From NCBI RefSeq assembly GCF_018709685.1, contig NZ_JABDHQ010000001.1:62001-126000 (forward strand): 64,000 bases of DNA, read 5' to 3'. The notes beneath the pieces were generated by a model that was not told the DNA's origin, searched no databases, and saw nothing but the letters and a program-made list of their open reading frames with translations. The translations under genes and the position numbers were made by a program. The DNA is from Akkermansia muciniphila. Lineage in GTDB: Bacteria; Verrucomicrobiota; Verrucomicrobiia; Verrucomicrobiales; Akkermansiaceae. Below, in pieces: positions 7,341 to 16,548 of the stretch; the first letter of the stretch is position 1, and every line of letters begins with the position of its first letter.

Positions 7341-8876
7341 TTATTCCCGGAGGGAATGTTCAAAAGCCCGGTACTGCACGGCCTCATACAAATGGGAATC
7401 CTGGATTTCCGGGTTACCCTCCAGGTCCGCTATGGTGCGGGCCACTTTCAGGATGCGGTCATAGGCCCGGGCAGAAAGGGACAGTTCCTCCACGGCGCGG
7501 AGCAGAATGTCCCGGCCTTCCGGCCGCAGGCGGCAGTACCTTTGCAGGGCTTTTCCGGAAAGAGCGGCGTTGCTGCGGAATGGAGTGCCGGCATACCTGC
7601 TGCACTGGAGCCGCCGGGCCGCCATGACGCGCTCCCGGATGCTGGAGGAGCATTCCCCGGCTGGCGCGGAAGCCAGGATGGAAGGGTCCACGGCGGGAAC
7701 TTCCATCAGCAGGTCAAACCGGTCCAGAAGCGGCCCTGAAATCTTCCGGCGGTAGCGGGCAATTTGCGCCGGGGGACACGTGCAGGTTCTCCTTCTGTCC
7801 CCCAGATACCCGCAGGGGCACGGATTCATGGCTGCCGCCAGCATAAAGCGGCAAGGAAACGTCATGGTGCCGGAGGCGCGGGAAATCACCACATGGCCGG
7901 ATTCCAGCGGCTGCCGCAGGGTTTCCAGCGCAGCGCGGCGGAACTCCGGCAGTTCATCCAGAAACAGGACGCCGTTATGGGCCAGGGACACTTCCCCCGG
8001 AGTGATATTTGCCCCTCCGCCCATCAGCCCCGCATCCGATATGGTGTGGTGCGGTGCCCGGAACGGCCGACGGGCCACCAGCCCGTTTCCCCGTTTCAAG
8101 AGTCCGCATGCGGAATGGATTTTACTGGTTTCCAGGGCTTCTTCCCGGCTCAGCGGGGGCAGGATGGTCGGAAGCCGCTGGGCCAGCATGGATTTGCCGG
8201 ATCCCGGAGAACCGCTGAGCAGGATGTTGTGGCCTCCCGCCGCGGCAATCTCCATGGCGCGGCGGGCGTAGGATTGCCCCTTGATCTCGTCAAAATCCAC
8301 GGCAATTTCCTTTTCTCCATCACTTTGTTCTTCCGCCCCGGAATTGGTGAAAGGAGCGGGCAGGGCGGCGGAGGTGAGCAGCTGCCAGGCTTCCCGCAGG
8401 GAGGAGACGGGATAAATATCCACGCCCTGCACCGGCGCCCCCTCATGGGCATTGGCACAGGGCAACATGATGCGTTTCCGTCCCATGCGCCTCGCCTCCA
8501 TAATCTGTGGCAGGGTGCCTTGTACGGGGCGTACGGCGCCATCCAGGGCCAGCTCTCCCATGATGCACCAGCTAGAAGCGTCAATCTCCGTTTCCGCCGC
8601 TCCGGCAATCATTCCCAGGGCAATGGGAAGATCAAAGGCCGGCCCCTGCTTCCTTAAATCCGCCGGGGCCAGGTTGACGACAAAAATGCCCTGCTGGAAA
8701 GGCAGCCCGCTGTTCTGGATGGCCGTATCCACGCGCTGGCCGCTCTCCTTGACGGCCGTATCCGGCAAGCCCACGATAAAGATGCGTTTTTCCGCCATGG
8801 GGCGGAAATCCACTTCCACCTCCACCTCTATGCCATCCACGCCCAATACGGTAGAAGAATACAGCCGCGTCATCAT
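7341..8876 (-). CDS. comM: YifB/ComM family Mg-chelatase-like AAA+ ATPase
   Basis: A 511-residue protein with the full ComM order: an N-terminal Lon-protease-like fold (residues 1-170, GLPDTAVKESGQRV, LAPADLRKQGPAFDLPIALG, MGELALDG), Walker A GSPGSGKS at 222-229, Walker B LFLDELPEF, the cysteine set CPCGY...CTCPPAQIARY, and a C-terminal Mg-chelatase lid helix domain. In naturally transformable bacteria ComM is a hexameric helicase that drives branch migration during integration of incoming DNA; related YifB proteins are widespread in non-competent species. It is the last gene of a minus-strand series, with a 73-bp gap to the rhomboid gene upstream. Confidence 0.93.
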   Translation of the reverse strand: MMTRLYSSTVLGVDGIEVEVEVDFRPMAEKRIFIVGLPDTAVKESGQRVDTAIQNSGLPFQQGIFVVNLAPADLRKQGPAFDLPIALGMIAGAAETEIDASSWCIMGELALDGAVRPVQGTLPQIMEARRMGRKRIMLPCANAHEGAPVQGVDIYPVSSLREAWQLLTSAALPAPFTNSGAEEQSDGEKEIAVDFDEIKGQSYARRAMEIAAAGGHNILLSGSPGSGKSMLAQRLPTILPPLSREEALETSKIHSACGLLKRGNGLVARRPFRAPHHTISDAGLMGGGANITPGEVSLAHNGVLFLDELPEFRRAALETLRQPLESGHVVISRASGTMTFPCRFMLAAAMNPCPCGYLGDRRRTCTCPPAQIARYRRKISGPLLDRFDLLMEVPAVDPSILASAPAGECSSSIRERVMAARRLQCSRYAGTPFRSNAALSGKALQRYCRLRPEGRDILLRAVEELSLSARAYDRILKVARTIADLEGNPEIQDSHLYEAVQYRAFEHSLRE

Positions 8877-8949
8877 TTCCCCATGCTAGCGGGGAACACC
8901 AAAAAATAAAGAAAAATAGCAGAACAAATAAAAATATCTGCCGGATTAT

Positions 8950-9867
8950 TCAGCGCCGGGAGGCCCTCCGGAGGATTTCCCGCTCCTCTTCTGTGAGGCT
9001 GGACACGCCGGACCGGGATATTTTTTCCATAATGTCATTCACCTCTTCTTCGGAAGGGAAGCGGTTATTGGCGGAATGGCGTGCTGGGCGTGCCGGAGAC
9101 TGATGGGAGGAAGGAACGACCCGTGCCTTGGGGGAGGACAGTTTTTCCTTCCACAGGATCAGCAGGGTCAGGATAAATCCGGCAAACATGCCGCCCAGGT
9201 GGCCCGCTTCACCGCCTGCATTGTTCCACTGGAAGATAATGACGGCGCAGGCAATGCCCAGCACGGCCAGCGCGAACTGGCGGACGCTCAGATTGACCGG
9301 AGGGAACAGAAGCTGGACCCGCGCATGCGGGAAAAGCACCGCGCACGCGGCCATGATGCCGTAAATGGAGCCGGAAGCCCCCACCATGGGAATGAAGCGC
9401 CACTCCGGATCAAAAAATCCCATGTACCCCAGCAGGGAGGAGAACAGGGCCGCAGCCACCCCGCAGAACAGGTAATACAGCAGGAAGCGCAGGTGGCCGA
9501 AGCGTTCCTCCACCACCGGGCCGAAAAACCACAGGGCAATCATGTTGAACAGGATGTGGCCCAGGTTGGCGTGCAGGAACTGGTAGGTGAACAGGCGCCA
9601 CAGCTCCCCTTCATGAAAGCACGTATATTCGCTGTAGGCCCCGTAAAGCTGAATCAGGTCCAGGCGGCCGGGAGGGTAAATATTCCGCGGAATCTCCACC
9701 TGGAAGAAGAACCCGAGCATGAAGACGACCACATTAACCAGGATCAGCCAGTGCACTATGACGGCGCCGCGCTGGTCAAACAAATGCTGCCGTACCGTAT
9801 TTCCCCAGTTCTCGTTCTCCGCTCGCATATAAGGCCGAATGTAATCGTGTTCAGGGCGTTTTGACAA
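8950..9867 (-). CDS. Rhomboid family intramembrane serine protease
   Basis: A 305-residue membrane protease with about six to seven helices. The catalytic serine S165 sits in GASGSIYG, the catalytic histidine H223 in AGHLGG, and the conserved HANLGHILFN segment at 99-108 supplies the HxxxN oxyanion-hole motif. The soluble C-terminal tail (about residues 240-305) holds SRSGVSSLTEEEREILRRASRR, a short helix seen in many bacterial rhomboids. It cleaves transmembrane substrates within the bilayer; its substrate here is unknown. It lies 46 bp downstream of the FAD oxidoreductase gene on the same strand. Confidence 0.93.
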   Translation of the reverse strand: MSKRPEHDYIRPYMRAENENWGNTVRQHLFDQRGAVIVHWLILVNVVVFMLGFFFQVEIPRNIYPPGRLDLIQLYGAYSEYTCFHEGELWRLFTYQFLHANLGHILFNMIALWFFGPVVEERFGHLRFLLYYLFCGVAAALFSSLLGYMGFFDPEWRFIPMVGASGSIYGIMAACAVLFPHARVQLLFPPVNLSVRQFALAVLGIACAVIIFQWNNAGGEAGHLGGMFAGFILTLLILWKEKLSSPKARVVPSSHQSPARPARHSANNRFPSEEEVNDIMEKISRSGVSSLTEEEREILRRASRR

Positions 9868-9913
9868 GGAAAATACCCGTCCCGTTCAAGGAAGGGGAGG
9901 GAACCGCGCCGCA

Positions 9914-10954
9914 TTATTTCCACAGTGCGGCGGGCAGCAGGTCCGGCGGCAGTTCCGCGCCGTGCACAAGATGTTCCGCCAGTCGGGCCGCCGACCACGG
10001 GGAGGTGGTCACTCCCTTGCTGCCCAGCCCGGAAAAGACATACTGGCCGTTCAGGCCCGGAATGGGCCCGGCGATGGGCTGGCTGCGCCGGATGATGGGG
10101 CGCACGGCGGCGCGTGCGCGGATGACGTTCATCTCTCCGGAATAGCGCCTGACCAGGTCCAGCATCAATTCCTGGACGGCAGGCGCCTCCGGAATGCCGG
10201 GAGCTTCCCACGCCCACGCGTACGTAGCGCCGAAGCGCCAGAAAGAGCCGTTGTGAACCAGCCAGCGGCCGAAGTGCAGGATGCCCGCGTGCCAGTCCAG
10301 CTCCTTCAGGTCCAAGTCCAGAATCGTTCCCTTGGAAGGGCGTCCTTTCAGCGGGGCCATGTCCGGATGGCATCCGGCCTCCCAGCCGGTGCACCAGACC
10401 ACATGGGTGAAAATCCGTCCGTTCCAGTGGAAAAGGCCGTCTTCATCCGGCTGGATGTCTGCGGGAGACACGTCCGCTTCCGCAAAACGGCCCTGTTCCG
10501 TGAAAAACCGCCGCATCGCGTTGACCATGTCCTCCACGTGAAGGACGGCGGAACCGCGCGTATAAGCGGCTTTTCCCTGTCCTTCCCAGTGTTCGGGCCA
10601 CGGAAAAAGGGGACCGGCATAGGGGCTGGATTCCGGGGCCATCTGGCGCTCCTGCCAGATTTCAAGCTGGTCCTCCGTTTCCAGTTCCCGGAAAATCGGG
10701 GTCTTCTGCCACCAGGAGCCGCCCAGTTCCCGTTCCGTTTCCGGATAAAAATCTGCTGCTGCGGACAGGCACTCCTCCTGCCGCCAGCCGGGGCGGAAGG
10801 CGCGGCCCGTCAGGGGATTCACCAGCCCGGCCGCCACACGGGAAGCCGTTTCCGCAACAGGGCGGTCCGCAATGGTGAAATCCGTGCCGCGGCGTTTCAA
10901 TTCCCATGCCAGGCAGCTTCCCGCGATTCCCTGGCCGATGATAAGAATGTTCAT
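9914..10954 (-). CDS. FAD-dependent amino-acid-oxidase-type oxidoreductase (DAO family)
   Basis: A 346-residue flavoprotein. The start at 10954 was preferred over an upstream in-frame ATG because the dinucleotide-binding motif begins at once: MNILIIGQGIAGSCLAWEL (GxGxxG). The later SRVAAGLVNPLTGRAF and the C-terminal FSGLGSKGVTTSPWSA segment, which would contact the FAD pyrophosphate, fit the glycine/D-amino-acid oxidase fold. Such proteins are often MnmC-C/ThiO-like, but the sequence does not fix the substrate. No methyltransferase domain is fused. It precedes the rhomboid gene by 46 bp; leuB lies upstream. Confidence 0.8.
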   Translation of the reverse strand: MNILIIGQGIAGSCLAWELKRRGTDFTIADRPVAETASRVAAGLVNPLTGRAFRPGWRQEECLSAAADFYPETERELGGSWWQKTPIFRELETEDQLEIWQERQMAPESSPYAGPLFPWPEHWEGQGKAAYTRGSAVLHVEDMVNAMRRFFTEQGRFAEADVSPADIQPDEDGLFHWNGRIFTHVVWCTGWEAGCHPDMAPLKGRPSKGTILDLDLKELDWHAGILHFGRWLVHNGSFWRFGATYAWAWEAPGIPEAPAVQELMLDLVRRYSGEMNVIRARAAVRPIIRRSQPIAGPIPGLNGQYVFSGLGSKGVTTSPWSAARLAEHLVHGAELPPDLLPAALWK

Positions 10955-11079
10955 GATCGTTGAATGAAGAACCGGAAAAGCCCGGGAATAATGGAAAAAT
11001 GGAGGCAAGGTCTCTCTCCTCCGGAAGCGGAATACCCCGCAGGCGCCGGAATGCGCCTGCGGGGCTGGAAAAAGGCGTC

Positions 11080-12216
<1,137 letters not shown>

Positions 12217-12353
12217 TCAAAGGTCAAGAAACACCGCTGGCATGTCCATTTCCCGGCGCCTTTTTGCGTCAAAAAGCATACAGGAACAAAAAAGTACTTG
12301 CCAAACGCCCGTGCCTCCATTAAAAATCCCTCCGCGCTCCATGGAACGCAAAC

Positions 12354-12428
12354 TCCCCTGTAGCTCAGCGGTAGAGCGGGTGACTGTTAATCACTAGGTC
12401 GTTGGTTCGAGCCCAACCGGGGGAGCCA
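12354..12428 (+). tRNA. tRNA-Asn (anticodon GTT), CCA encoded
   Basis: A 75-nt cloverleaf. The acceptor TCCCCTG pairs with CGGGGGA with one G-T pair, the D arm is GCTCAGCGGTAGAGC, the anticodon stem-loop GTGACTGTTAATCAC carries GTT, and the T arm GTTGGTTCGAGCCCAAC is canonical. Discriminator G then encoded CCA at 12426-12428. Confidence 0.97.
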
Positions 12429-12439
12429 TTCTTTTTCTA

Positions 12440-12478
12440 AAGCCCTGTAAGTTCAACAACTTACGGGGCTTCTTTTTT
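12440..12478 (+). terminator. Rho-independent terminator of tRNA-Asn
   Basis: AAGCCCTGTAAGTT pairs with AACTTACGGGGCTT (14-bp stem with one G-T pair, CAAC loop), followed by C and six T. Confidence 0.92.
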
Positions 12479-13296
12479 GCCTGTTCCGGGGCTGGAAATG
12501 TGAAAAATCGTGGGGGAACAGCCATAAATGCTGACTCAATATCATTTTTTGATTCCGTTCCGGCGTAAAACCGCGCTTACCGGATAGAGTCATGAAGCGC
12601 TGGAAAGTAAATCCGGCACAATATGCTCCAAGCGGGTGGTGACGGGGCCGTATTCCGCCAGGTTGTCCGGCTTCTGCAAAGAAAACCGGGTATTTTTTCT
12701 TCAAGGGAAGAATAACGGCTGTATCGCCATTTGAAAAATGAGCCCGCAGGAGGGCGTTTGAGAGAACCCTTAGTTAAAGAGGCCGGAGAGCGGCATCATC
12801 CTGTATCTTAACCGGGCCACCAGTAAAAAGGATGCCGAGCATTCTCCGCTGAAAGAATTAAAACAGCGGAATCCTCAACAGGTTCCATTCCATTTTGATT
12901 CCCGTTCCGGTGCATTGATTCTGAAATAATATGGCTCCCCGGGCAAAGAGAGGGGAACCGTGCCGCGATGGAAGCGGCGCTCCTTGAATGGCGTTACTCG
13001 TGAAAAAGCATGGGTATTTGACAAGAGGGCAAATCACAGTAAAATTACTGAAATAATTGCAGTAAAAACATTGACCTGCTCCAATAATTCAGTAGGTTGG
13101 CATTGTTGCAGGAAAACAACGGATCGTAATCTGCTGCGCATTTCAAAACATGGCGAGACACGATGTTATTTACCATTACGCGGGCATGAAGGCGCTACAG
13201 TCCTGTTTGGCAAAGGAGCCGCAGGCAGGAATAGATGATTGGCGCGCCTCCGGCAGGGTGCTTCAGGCGTGATGCAAGAAAGATTCTGGAAAAATT
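12479..13296. other. 800-bp non-coding stretch between tRNA-Asn and the IbrA-like gene
   Basis: No convincing gene. The sequence is visibly richer in A/T than its surroundings. It holds an imperfect long hairpin at 12785-12847 (GGAGA and GGCATC pairing with GATGCC and TCTCC) and, near the right end, three copies of a CAGTAA half-site (13037-13065). Position next to a tRNA gene fits the edge of an acquired segment, but no integrase is present. Confidence 0.5.
13037..13076 (+). promoter_or_regulatory. Repeated CAGTAA half-sites and TTGACC upstream of the IbrA-like operon
   Basis: CAGTAA (13037-13042), its inverse TTACTG (13045-13050) and a third direct copy CAGTAA (13060-13065) precede TTGACC at 13071. 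The first two form a 14-bp perfect palindrome. This is the usual look of an operator for a helix-turn-helix protein; the small HTH gene at 15114 is a candidate. No clear -10 was picked out. Confidence 0.4.
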
Positions 13297-14592
13297 GTGA
13301 AAACCTACCTGGACAAAAACGTCTATGAAGCGGCGCTGGAACGCATCGCCTACTGCTTCCAGGAGTTTGACCATGTTCTGGTGTCCTTTTCAGGCGGCAA
13401 GGATAGCGGCGTCATGCTCAATCTCTGCTACAATTATGCGGATGAACAAGGCCTGCTGGACAAGCTGACCATGTACCACCTGGATTACGAGGCCCAATAC
13501 CAGATGACGACCGAGTATGTAACCCGGACGTTTCTGGAACAATTCCCCGGCATCCGTAAAATGTGGTATTGCGTGCCGGTCAAGGCCCAGTCGGCCTGCG
13601 CGCTGGGGGAGCCCTACTGGACGCCGTGGGACGCCGCCCAAAAAAAACTGTGGGTGCGGCCCATGCCGGAAAACCCCTATGTGATTCATGAAGGGAATCT
13701 TGACGTTCCGTTCCGGCACGGCATGGTGGATTACGAGTTCCAGGACAAGCTTTCACGCCACTTTGCCAGGCAGCACGGAACCACTGCCGTCATGGTGGGG
13801 CTGCGGGCGGATGAGAGCCTGAACAGGTACGCAGCCGTTGCACGCGGCAATAAACGGAGATCCTATCAAGGCAGAAAGTGGATCACGCAGACGGATGCCG
13901 TAACCGTCAATGCCTATCCTCTTTACGACTGGCGCGTCAGCGATATTTGGACGGCCAACGCCCGGTTTGGTTTTGACTACAACCGCCTTTATGACCTCTT
14001 GTACCACGCGGGCCTCACTGCCGGGCAAATGCGGGTGGCCAGCCCCTTCAATGATTGTGCCCAGGAAAGCCTGAAACTTTACAAGGTCATTGATCCCGCC
14101 AACTGGGCGCGCATGATCGGGCGCGTCAACGGCGTCAACTTTACGGGCCTGTACGGAGGCACAACGGCCATGGGCTGGAAAACCATCAAGCTGCCTCCCG
14201 GCCATACATGGAAGTCCTATTATGAATTCCTGCTTTCCACGATGGACGCGAAAACGGCAGCCCATTACAACGGCATCCTTGAAAAATCCAAAAAATACTG
14301 GACAAAAGGGGGCACCGTTGATCCCGGAACCGCTGATGAAGTGCTGGCCGCCTACCCCCTGGCCACCGTGACGGGGAAGTCGAGGCGCTACGGCGGGCGC
14401 GACGTCGTTCAATTCATGGGATACCCCGACGACATGCCCGTCAGCAATTTCCGGCAGGTACCCTCCTACAAGCGCATGTGCATCTGCATCATGAAGAATG
14501 ACTACTTTTGCAGATATGCCGGATTCAGCCCTACCAAGGGGGCGCTTGCCCGGCGCCGTGCCGCCGTCAACAAATACCGCAATATTTCATGA
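13297..14592 (+). CDS. PAPS-reductase-family protein, IbrA/YbdN-like (DUF3440)
   Basis: A 431-residue protein starting at GTG (the frame is closed by TGA just upstream, so no earlier start is possible). The N-terminal SFSGGKDSG at 30-38 is the PP-loop pyrophosphatase motif of PAPS-reductase/DndC-like enzymes, which bind ATP or adenylyl-sulfate. The later VMVGLRADESLNRY, YPLYDWRVSDIW and the C-terminal cysteine pair in YKRMCICIM match E. coli YbdN and IbrA. IbrA/IbrB were described as regulators of immunoglobulin-binding proteins in E. coli; the enzyme activity is unknown. The stop overlaps the next start (ATGA), so the two proteins are translationally coupled. Confidence 0.85.
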   Translation: MKTYLDKNVYEAALERIAYCFQEFDHVLVSFSGGKDSGVMLNLCYNYADEQGLLDKLTMYHLDYEAQYQMTTEYVTRTFLEQFPGIRKMWYCVPVKAQSACALGEPYWTPWDAAQKKLWVRPMPENPYVIHEGNLDVPFRHGMVDYEFQDKLSRHFARQHGTTAVMVGLRADESLNRYAAVARGNKRRSYQGRKWITQTDAVTVNAYPLYDWRVSDIWTANARFGFDYNRLYDLLYHAGLTAGQMRVASPFNDCAQESLKLYKVIDPANWARMIGRVNGVNFTGLYGGTTAMGWKTIKLPPGHTWKSYYEFLLSTMDAKTAAHYNGILEKSKKYWTKGGTVDPGTADEVLAAYPLATVTGKSRRYGGRDVVQFMGYPDDMPVSNFRQVPSYKRMCICIMKNDYFCRYAGFSPTKGALARRRAAVNKYRNIS

Positions 14593-15104
14593 ACACCTCT
14601 TCTCCATCCCCCGTCTACAGGATCCGGCGTGTTCCGCTGGACCAAATCCGCTCCAATGCCTACAACCCGAACAGTGTGGCTCCCCCCGAAATGAAGCTGC
14701 TTTACCAGAGCATCAAGGAAGACGGCTATACGATGCCGATTGTCTGTTATAAACTGGAGGACGGCACCTATGAAATCGTTGACGGGTTCCACCGCTGCCA
14801 GATCATGAAAATACACCGCGATATCTACGAGCGGGAGGAAGGCATGGTGCCGGTGGCCGTTATCGACAAGCCCCTTGGAAACCGCATGGCCTCCACCATC
14901 AGGCACAACCGTGCCCGTGGCTCTCATAATATCGAACTCATGACCAACATTATCCGGGAATTGACGGAAGCGGGCATGTCGGATGCGTGGATACTTAAAA
15001 ACCTGGGCATGGACGCGGCGGAACTGCTGCGCCTCAAGCAGCTCAGCGGTATTGCCGCCCTGTTTCATGACAGCGAATTCAGCCGGGCGTGGGAATCAAA
15101 ATGA
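14589..15104 (+). CDS. ParB/Srx-fold protein, IbrB/YbdM-like
   Basis: A 171-residue protein. The ATG at 14589 overlaps the TGA of the preceding gene by ATGA, so I prefer it to the ATG at 14508 inside that gene. It has the ParB N-terminal-like order: VPLDQIRSNAYNPN, a helix with MKLLYQSIKEDGY, PIVCYKLEDGTYEIVDGFHR (the counterpart of the DGxxR/GERR motif, which binds and hydrolyses nucleotides in ParB proteins) and a C-terminal helical part with a possible HTH (MSDAWILKNLGMDAAELLRLKQL). In E. coli YbdM/IbrB always pairs with YbdN/IbrA, as here. Role unknown; DNA binding or sulfur-linked nucleotide chemistry are both open. Confidence 0.82.
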   Translation: MNTSSPSPVYRIRRVPLDQIRSNAYNPNSVAPPEMKLLYQSIKEDGYTMPIVCYKLEDGTYEIVDGFHRCQIMKIHRDIYEREEGMVPVAVIDKPLGNRMASTIRHNRARGSHNIELMTNIIRELTEAGMSDAWILKNLGMDAAELLRLKQLSGIAALFHDSEFSRAWESK

Positions 15105-15113
15105 CGCCAGTCC

Positions 15114-15308
15114 ATGAACAAAGATGTCACTCAATTGCTGGAAGCCATCCGGAAGAAAACGGGCTGTGACACGAGCGGCGCCGTGCGCTGGCTGGCGGAG
15201 CAGGCCGGAGTATCCGAGAGAACGGCGTGGTACTGGAAACAGCAGGACAAATTGAGGACGGCAACGGAAAAAAACCTCGGCAGAATTGCGGAGGAATTGA
15301 AAAGGTAA
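15114..15308 (+). CDS. Small helix-turn-helix protein
   Basis: A 64-residue protein, nine bases after the IbrB-like gene and so probably in the same operon. The segment GAVRWLAEQAGVSERTAWYWKQ (about residues 21-42) reads as a helix-turn-helix with the turn at AGVSE, followed by one more helix (EKNLGRIAEELKR). It lacks any other domain. It may autoregulate the cassette through the CAGTAA repeats at 13037-13065, but that is inference. It could also be a phage-type Cro-like remnant. Confidence 0.65.
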   Translation: MNKDVTQLLEAIRKKTGCDTSGAVRWLAEQAGVSERTAWYWKQQDKLRTATEKNLGRIAEELKR

Positions 15309-15579
15309 GCAGGGGACTGTGTTTATGCCGCCGGGGAGGGATTTTCCATCAACCGGGGATGGCTTTTAACGGGGCCCCTGTTCAGGAACGGTCCTGTTTT
15401 TCCTTCTCCGGAAGGGACGGTTCAAAGATGCCGGGCAGGGAAGTGCCGTTCAGGAACAGCCCGGCAATGACGCGTGCCGCCTTATTCCCGTCCGCCGGCT
15501 GCCCACAGTCATTTTCCGCATGGAAAATGGCCTTGCTGACACGGGAGAATCTTTTTTATTTGAGCGAAACGGCATTTTG
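15309..15579. other. Intergenic stretch between the IbrA/IbrB/HTH cassette and the iron regulator
   Basis: No gene supported. It holds a short terminator-like hairpin (15383-15401) and a 9-nt match (CAACCGGGG at 15350) to the 3' part of tRNA-Asn, which is too short to call an attachment site. Confidence 0.5.
15383..15401 (+). terminator. Short terminator-like hairpin after the cassette
   Basis: CAGGA, loop ACGG, TCCTG, then TTTTT. The stem is only 5 bp. Confidence 0.5.
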
Positions 15580-15593
15580 TTAGGTATACCTTA
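15580..15593 (+). promoter_or_regulatory. DtxR/MntR-type palindromic operator
   Basis: TTAGGTATACCTTA contains the perfect 10-bp palindrome AGGTATACCT with further partial symmetry outside. It lies 24 bp before the start of a DtxR-family regulator and resembles metal-box sites of this family, so autoregulation and control of feoAB by metal are likely. Confidence 0.6.
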
Positions 15594-15616
15594 TAACGAA
15601 GGAAAGCATCAGCGCC

Positions 15617-16273
15617 ATGACCAGCAGCCGTGAAGATTATTTAAAAGCGATTGCCAGACTCCAGCAGAATGCGGAGCGCGTCAGCAACAGGCATATTGCG
15701 GATGATCTGGGCGTTTCCGCCGCTTCCGTCAGTGAAATTATCCGGAAGATGGAAAAGGAAGGCCTGGTGGAAAGCGTGGAGAAACGCTCCATCCGCCTGA
15801 CGCGGAAAGGGGAGGAAGCCGCCGTGCGGCTGGTGCGCATTCACCGGCTGTGGGAGGTTTTCCTGGTAGACCATCTGGGATATGCGTGGGGGGACGTGCA
15901 TGAGGAAGCGGAAAAGCTGGAACATGCGGCTTCACCGCAGTTGATGGAAAAGCTGGACCGTTTTCTGGGTTACCCGGAGATGTGCCCCCACGGGAGAAAG
16001 ATACCGGGCAGGAAGAAGCAGGGACCGCAGGAAGGGCCGCTTTCCCGGCTGTCTGACCTTCCGGCAGGGATTCCGGCGGTGGTCAGGCGTGTGCCGGAGT
16101 CAAAGGAACTGCTGGAGCTTCTCGCCTCCTGCGGCATTCGCCTTCATGAAAAAGTGGCTCTCCTGGAAGAAGGCGCGCATTGCGGCGCGTTTCTGGTGGA
16201 AGCCCAGGAAGGGCGCCGGCTGGAATTGCCGGTAGCCGCCGCTGATGCCATCCTTGTGGAAATTTCTGCATGA
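15617..16273 (+). CDS. DtxR-family metal-dependent transcriptional regulator
   Basis: A 218-residue regulator with three parts: an N-terminal winged HTH (residues 1-65; DDLGVSAASVSEIIRKMEKEGLV is the recognition region), a dimerisation/metal domain (LVRIHRLWEVFLVDHLGY, HEEAEKLEHAAS with conserved His/Glu ligands, CPHG), and a C-terminal FeoA/SH3-like domain (about 145-218). Such proteins bind Fe(II) or Mn(II) and repress uptake genes when metal is plentiful. A palindromic box sits just before it and feoA-feoB follow by 27 bp, so it very likely controls ferrous iron uptake. Whether Fe or Mn is sensed cannot be read from the sequence. Confidence 0.92.
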   Translation: MTSSREDYLKAIARLQQNAERVSNRHIADDLGVSAASVSEIIRKMEKEGLVESVEKRSIRLTRKGEEAAVRLVRIHRLWEVFLVDHLGYAWGDVHEEAEKLEHAASPQLMEKLDRFLGYPEMCPHGRKIPGRKKQGPQEGPLSRLSDLPAGIPAVVRRVPESKELLELLASCGIRLHEKVALLEEGAHCGAFLVEAQEGRRLELPVAAADAILVEISA

Positions 16274-16300
16274 ACAATTAATAGAAAGGATAAACTGACC

Positions 16301-16525
16301 ATGACATTAAACCAGTTGCCTGAAGGAAAAGCCGCCAGGATTGAGTCTCTGGGAGTGGAAAGCCGCCTGAGAAGGCGGTTGATGGATATAGGCATGATTC
16401 CGGGAACCAGGGTGGAATGCCTGGAACGCGGGCCGTTCGGGGACCCCGTTGCCTTTCTTGTGCGCGGAACGGTGATGGCGTTCAGGTCTTCCGATCTGGA
16501 ACTGATTACCGTCAAGTCCGCCTGA
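16301..16525 (+). CDS. feoA: Ferrous iron transport protein A
   Basis: A 74-residue SH3-like protein. The LPEGKAARIESLGVE start, the central RRLMDIGMIPGTRVE and the end VMAFRSSDLELITV are standard for FeoA, a small cytoplasmic partner of FeoB. It follows the DtxR-family gene by 27 bp and precedes feoB by 23 bp. Confidence 0.95.
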   Translation: MTLNQLPEGKAARIESLGVESRLRRRLMDIGMIPGTRVECLERGPFGDPVAFLVRGTVMAFRSSDLELITVKSA

Positions 16526-16548
16526 AACCAGCCAATGAAGGAGACCCG

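Noticed and set aside
12960-13238. A 92-codon plus-strand frame in the gap after tRNA-Asn
   Set aside because: Start is not preceded by a plausible ribosome-binding site, composition is unlike neighbours, and it overlaps the repeated half-sites and promoter-like TTGACC. No family recognised.
15350-15358. CAACCGGGG, matching the 3' part of tRNA-Asn (12414-12422), as a possible attachment-site copy
   Set aside because: Only nine bases match and the match breaks at the tenth. No integrase gene lies between. Too weak to call an island boundary.
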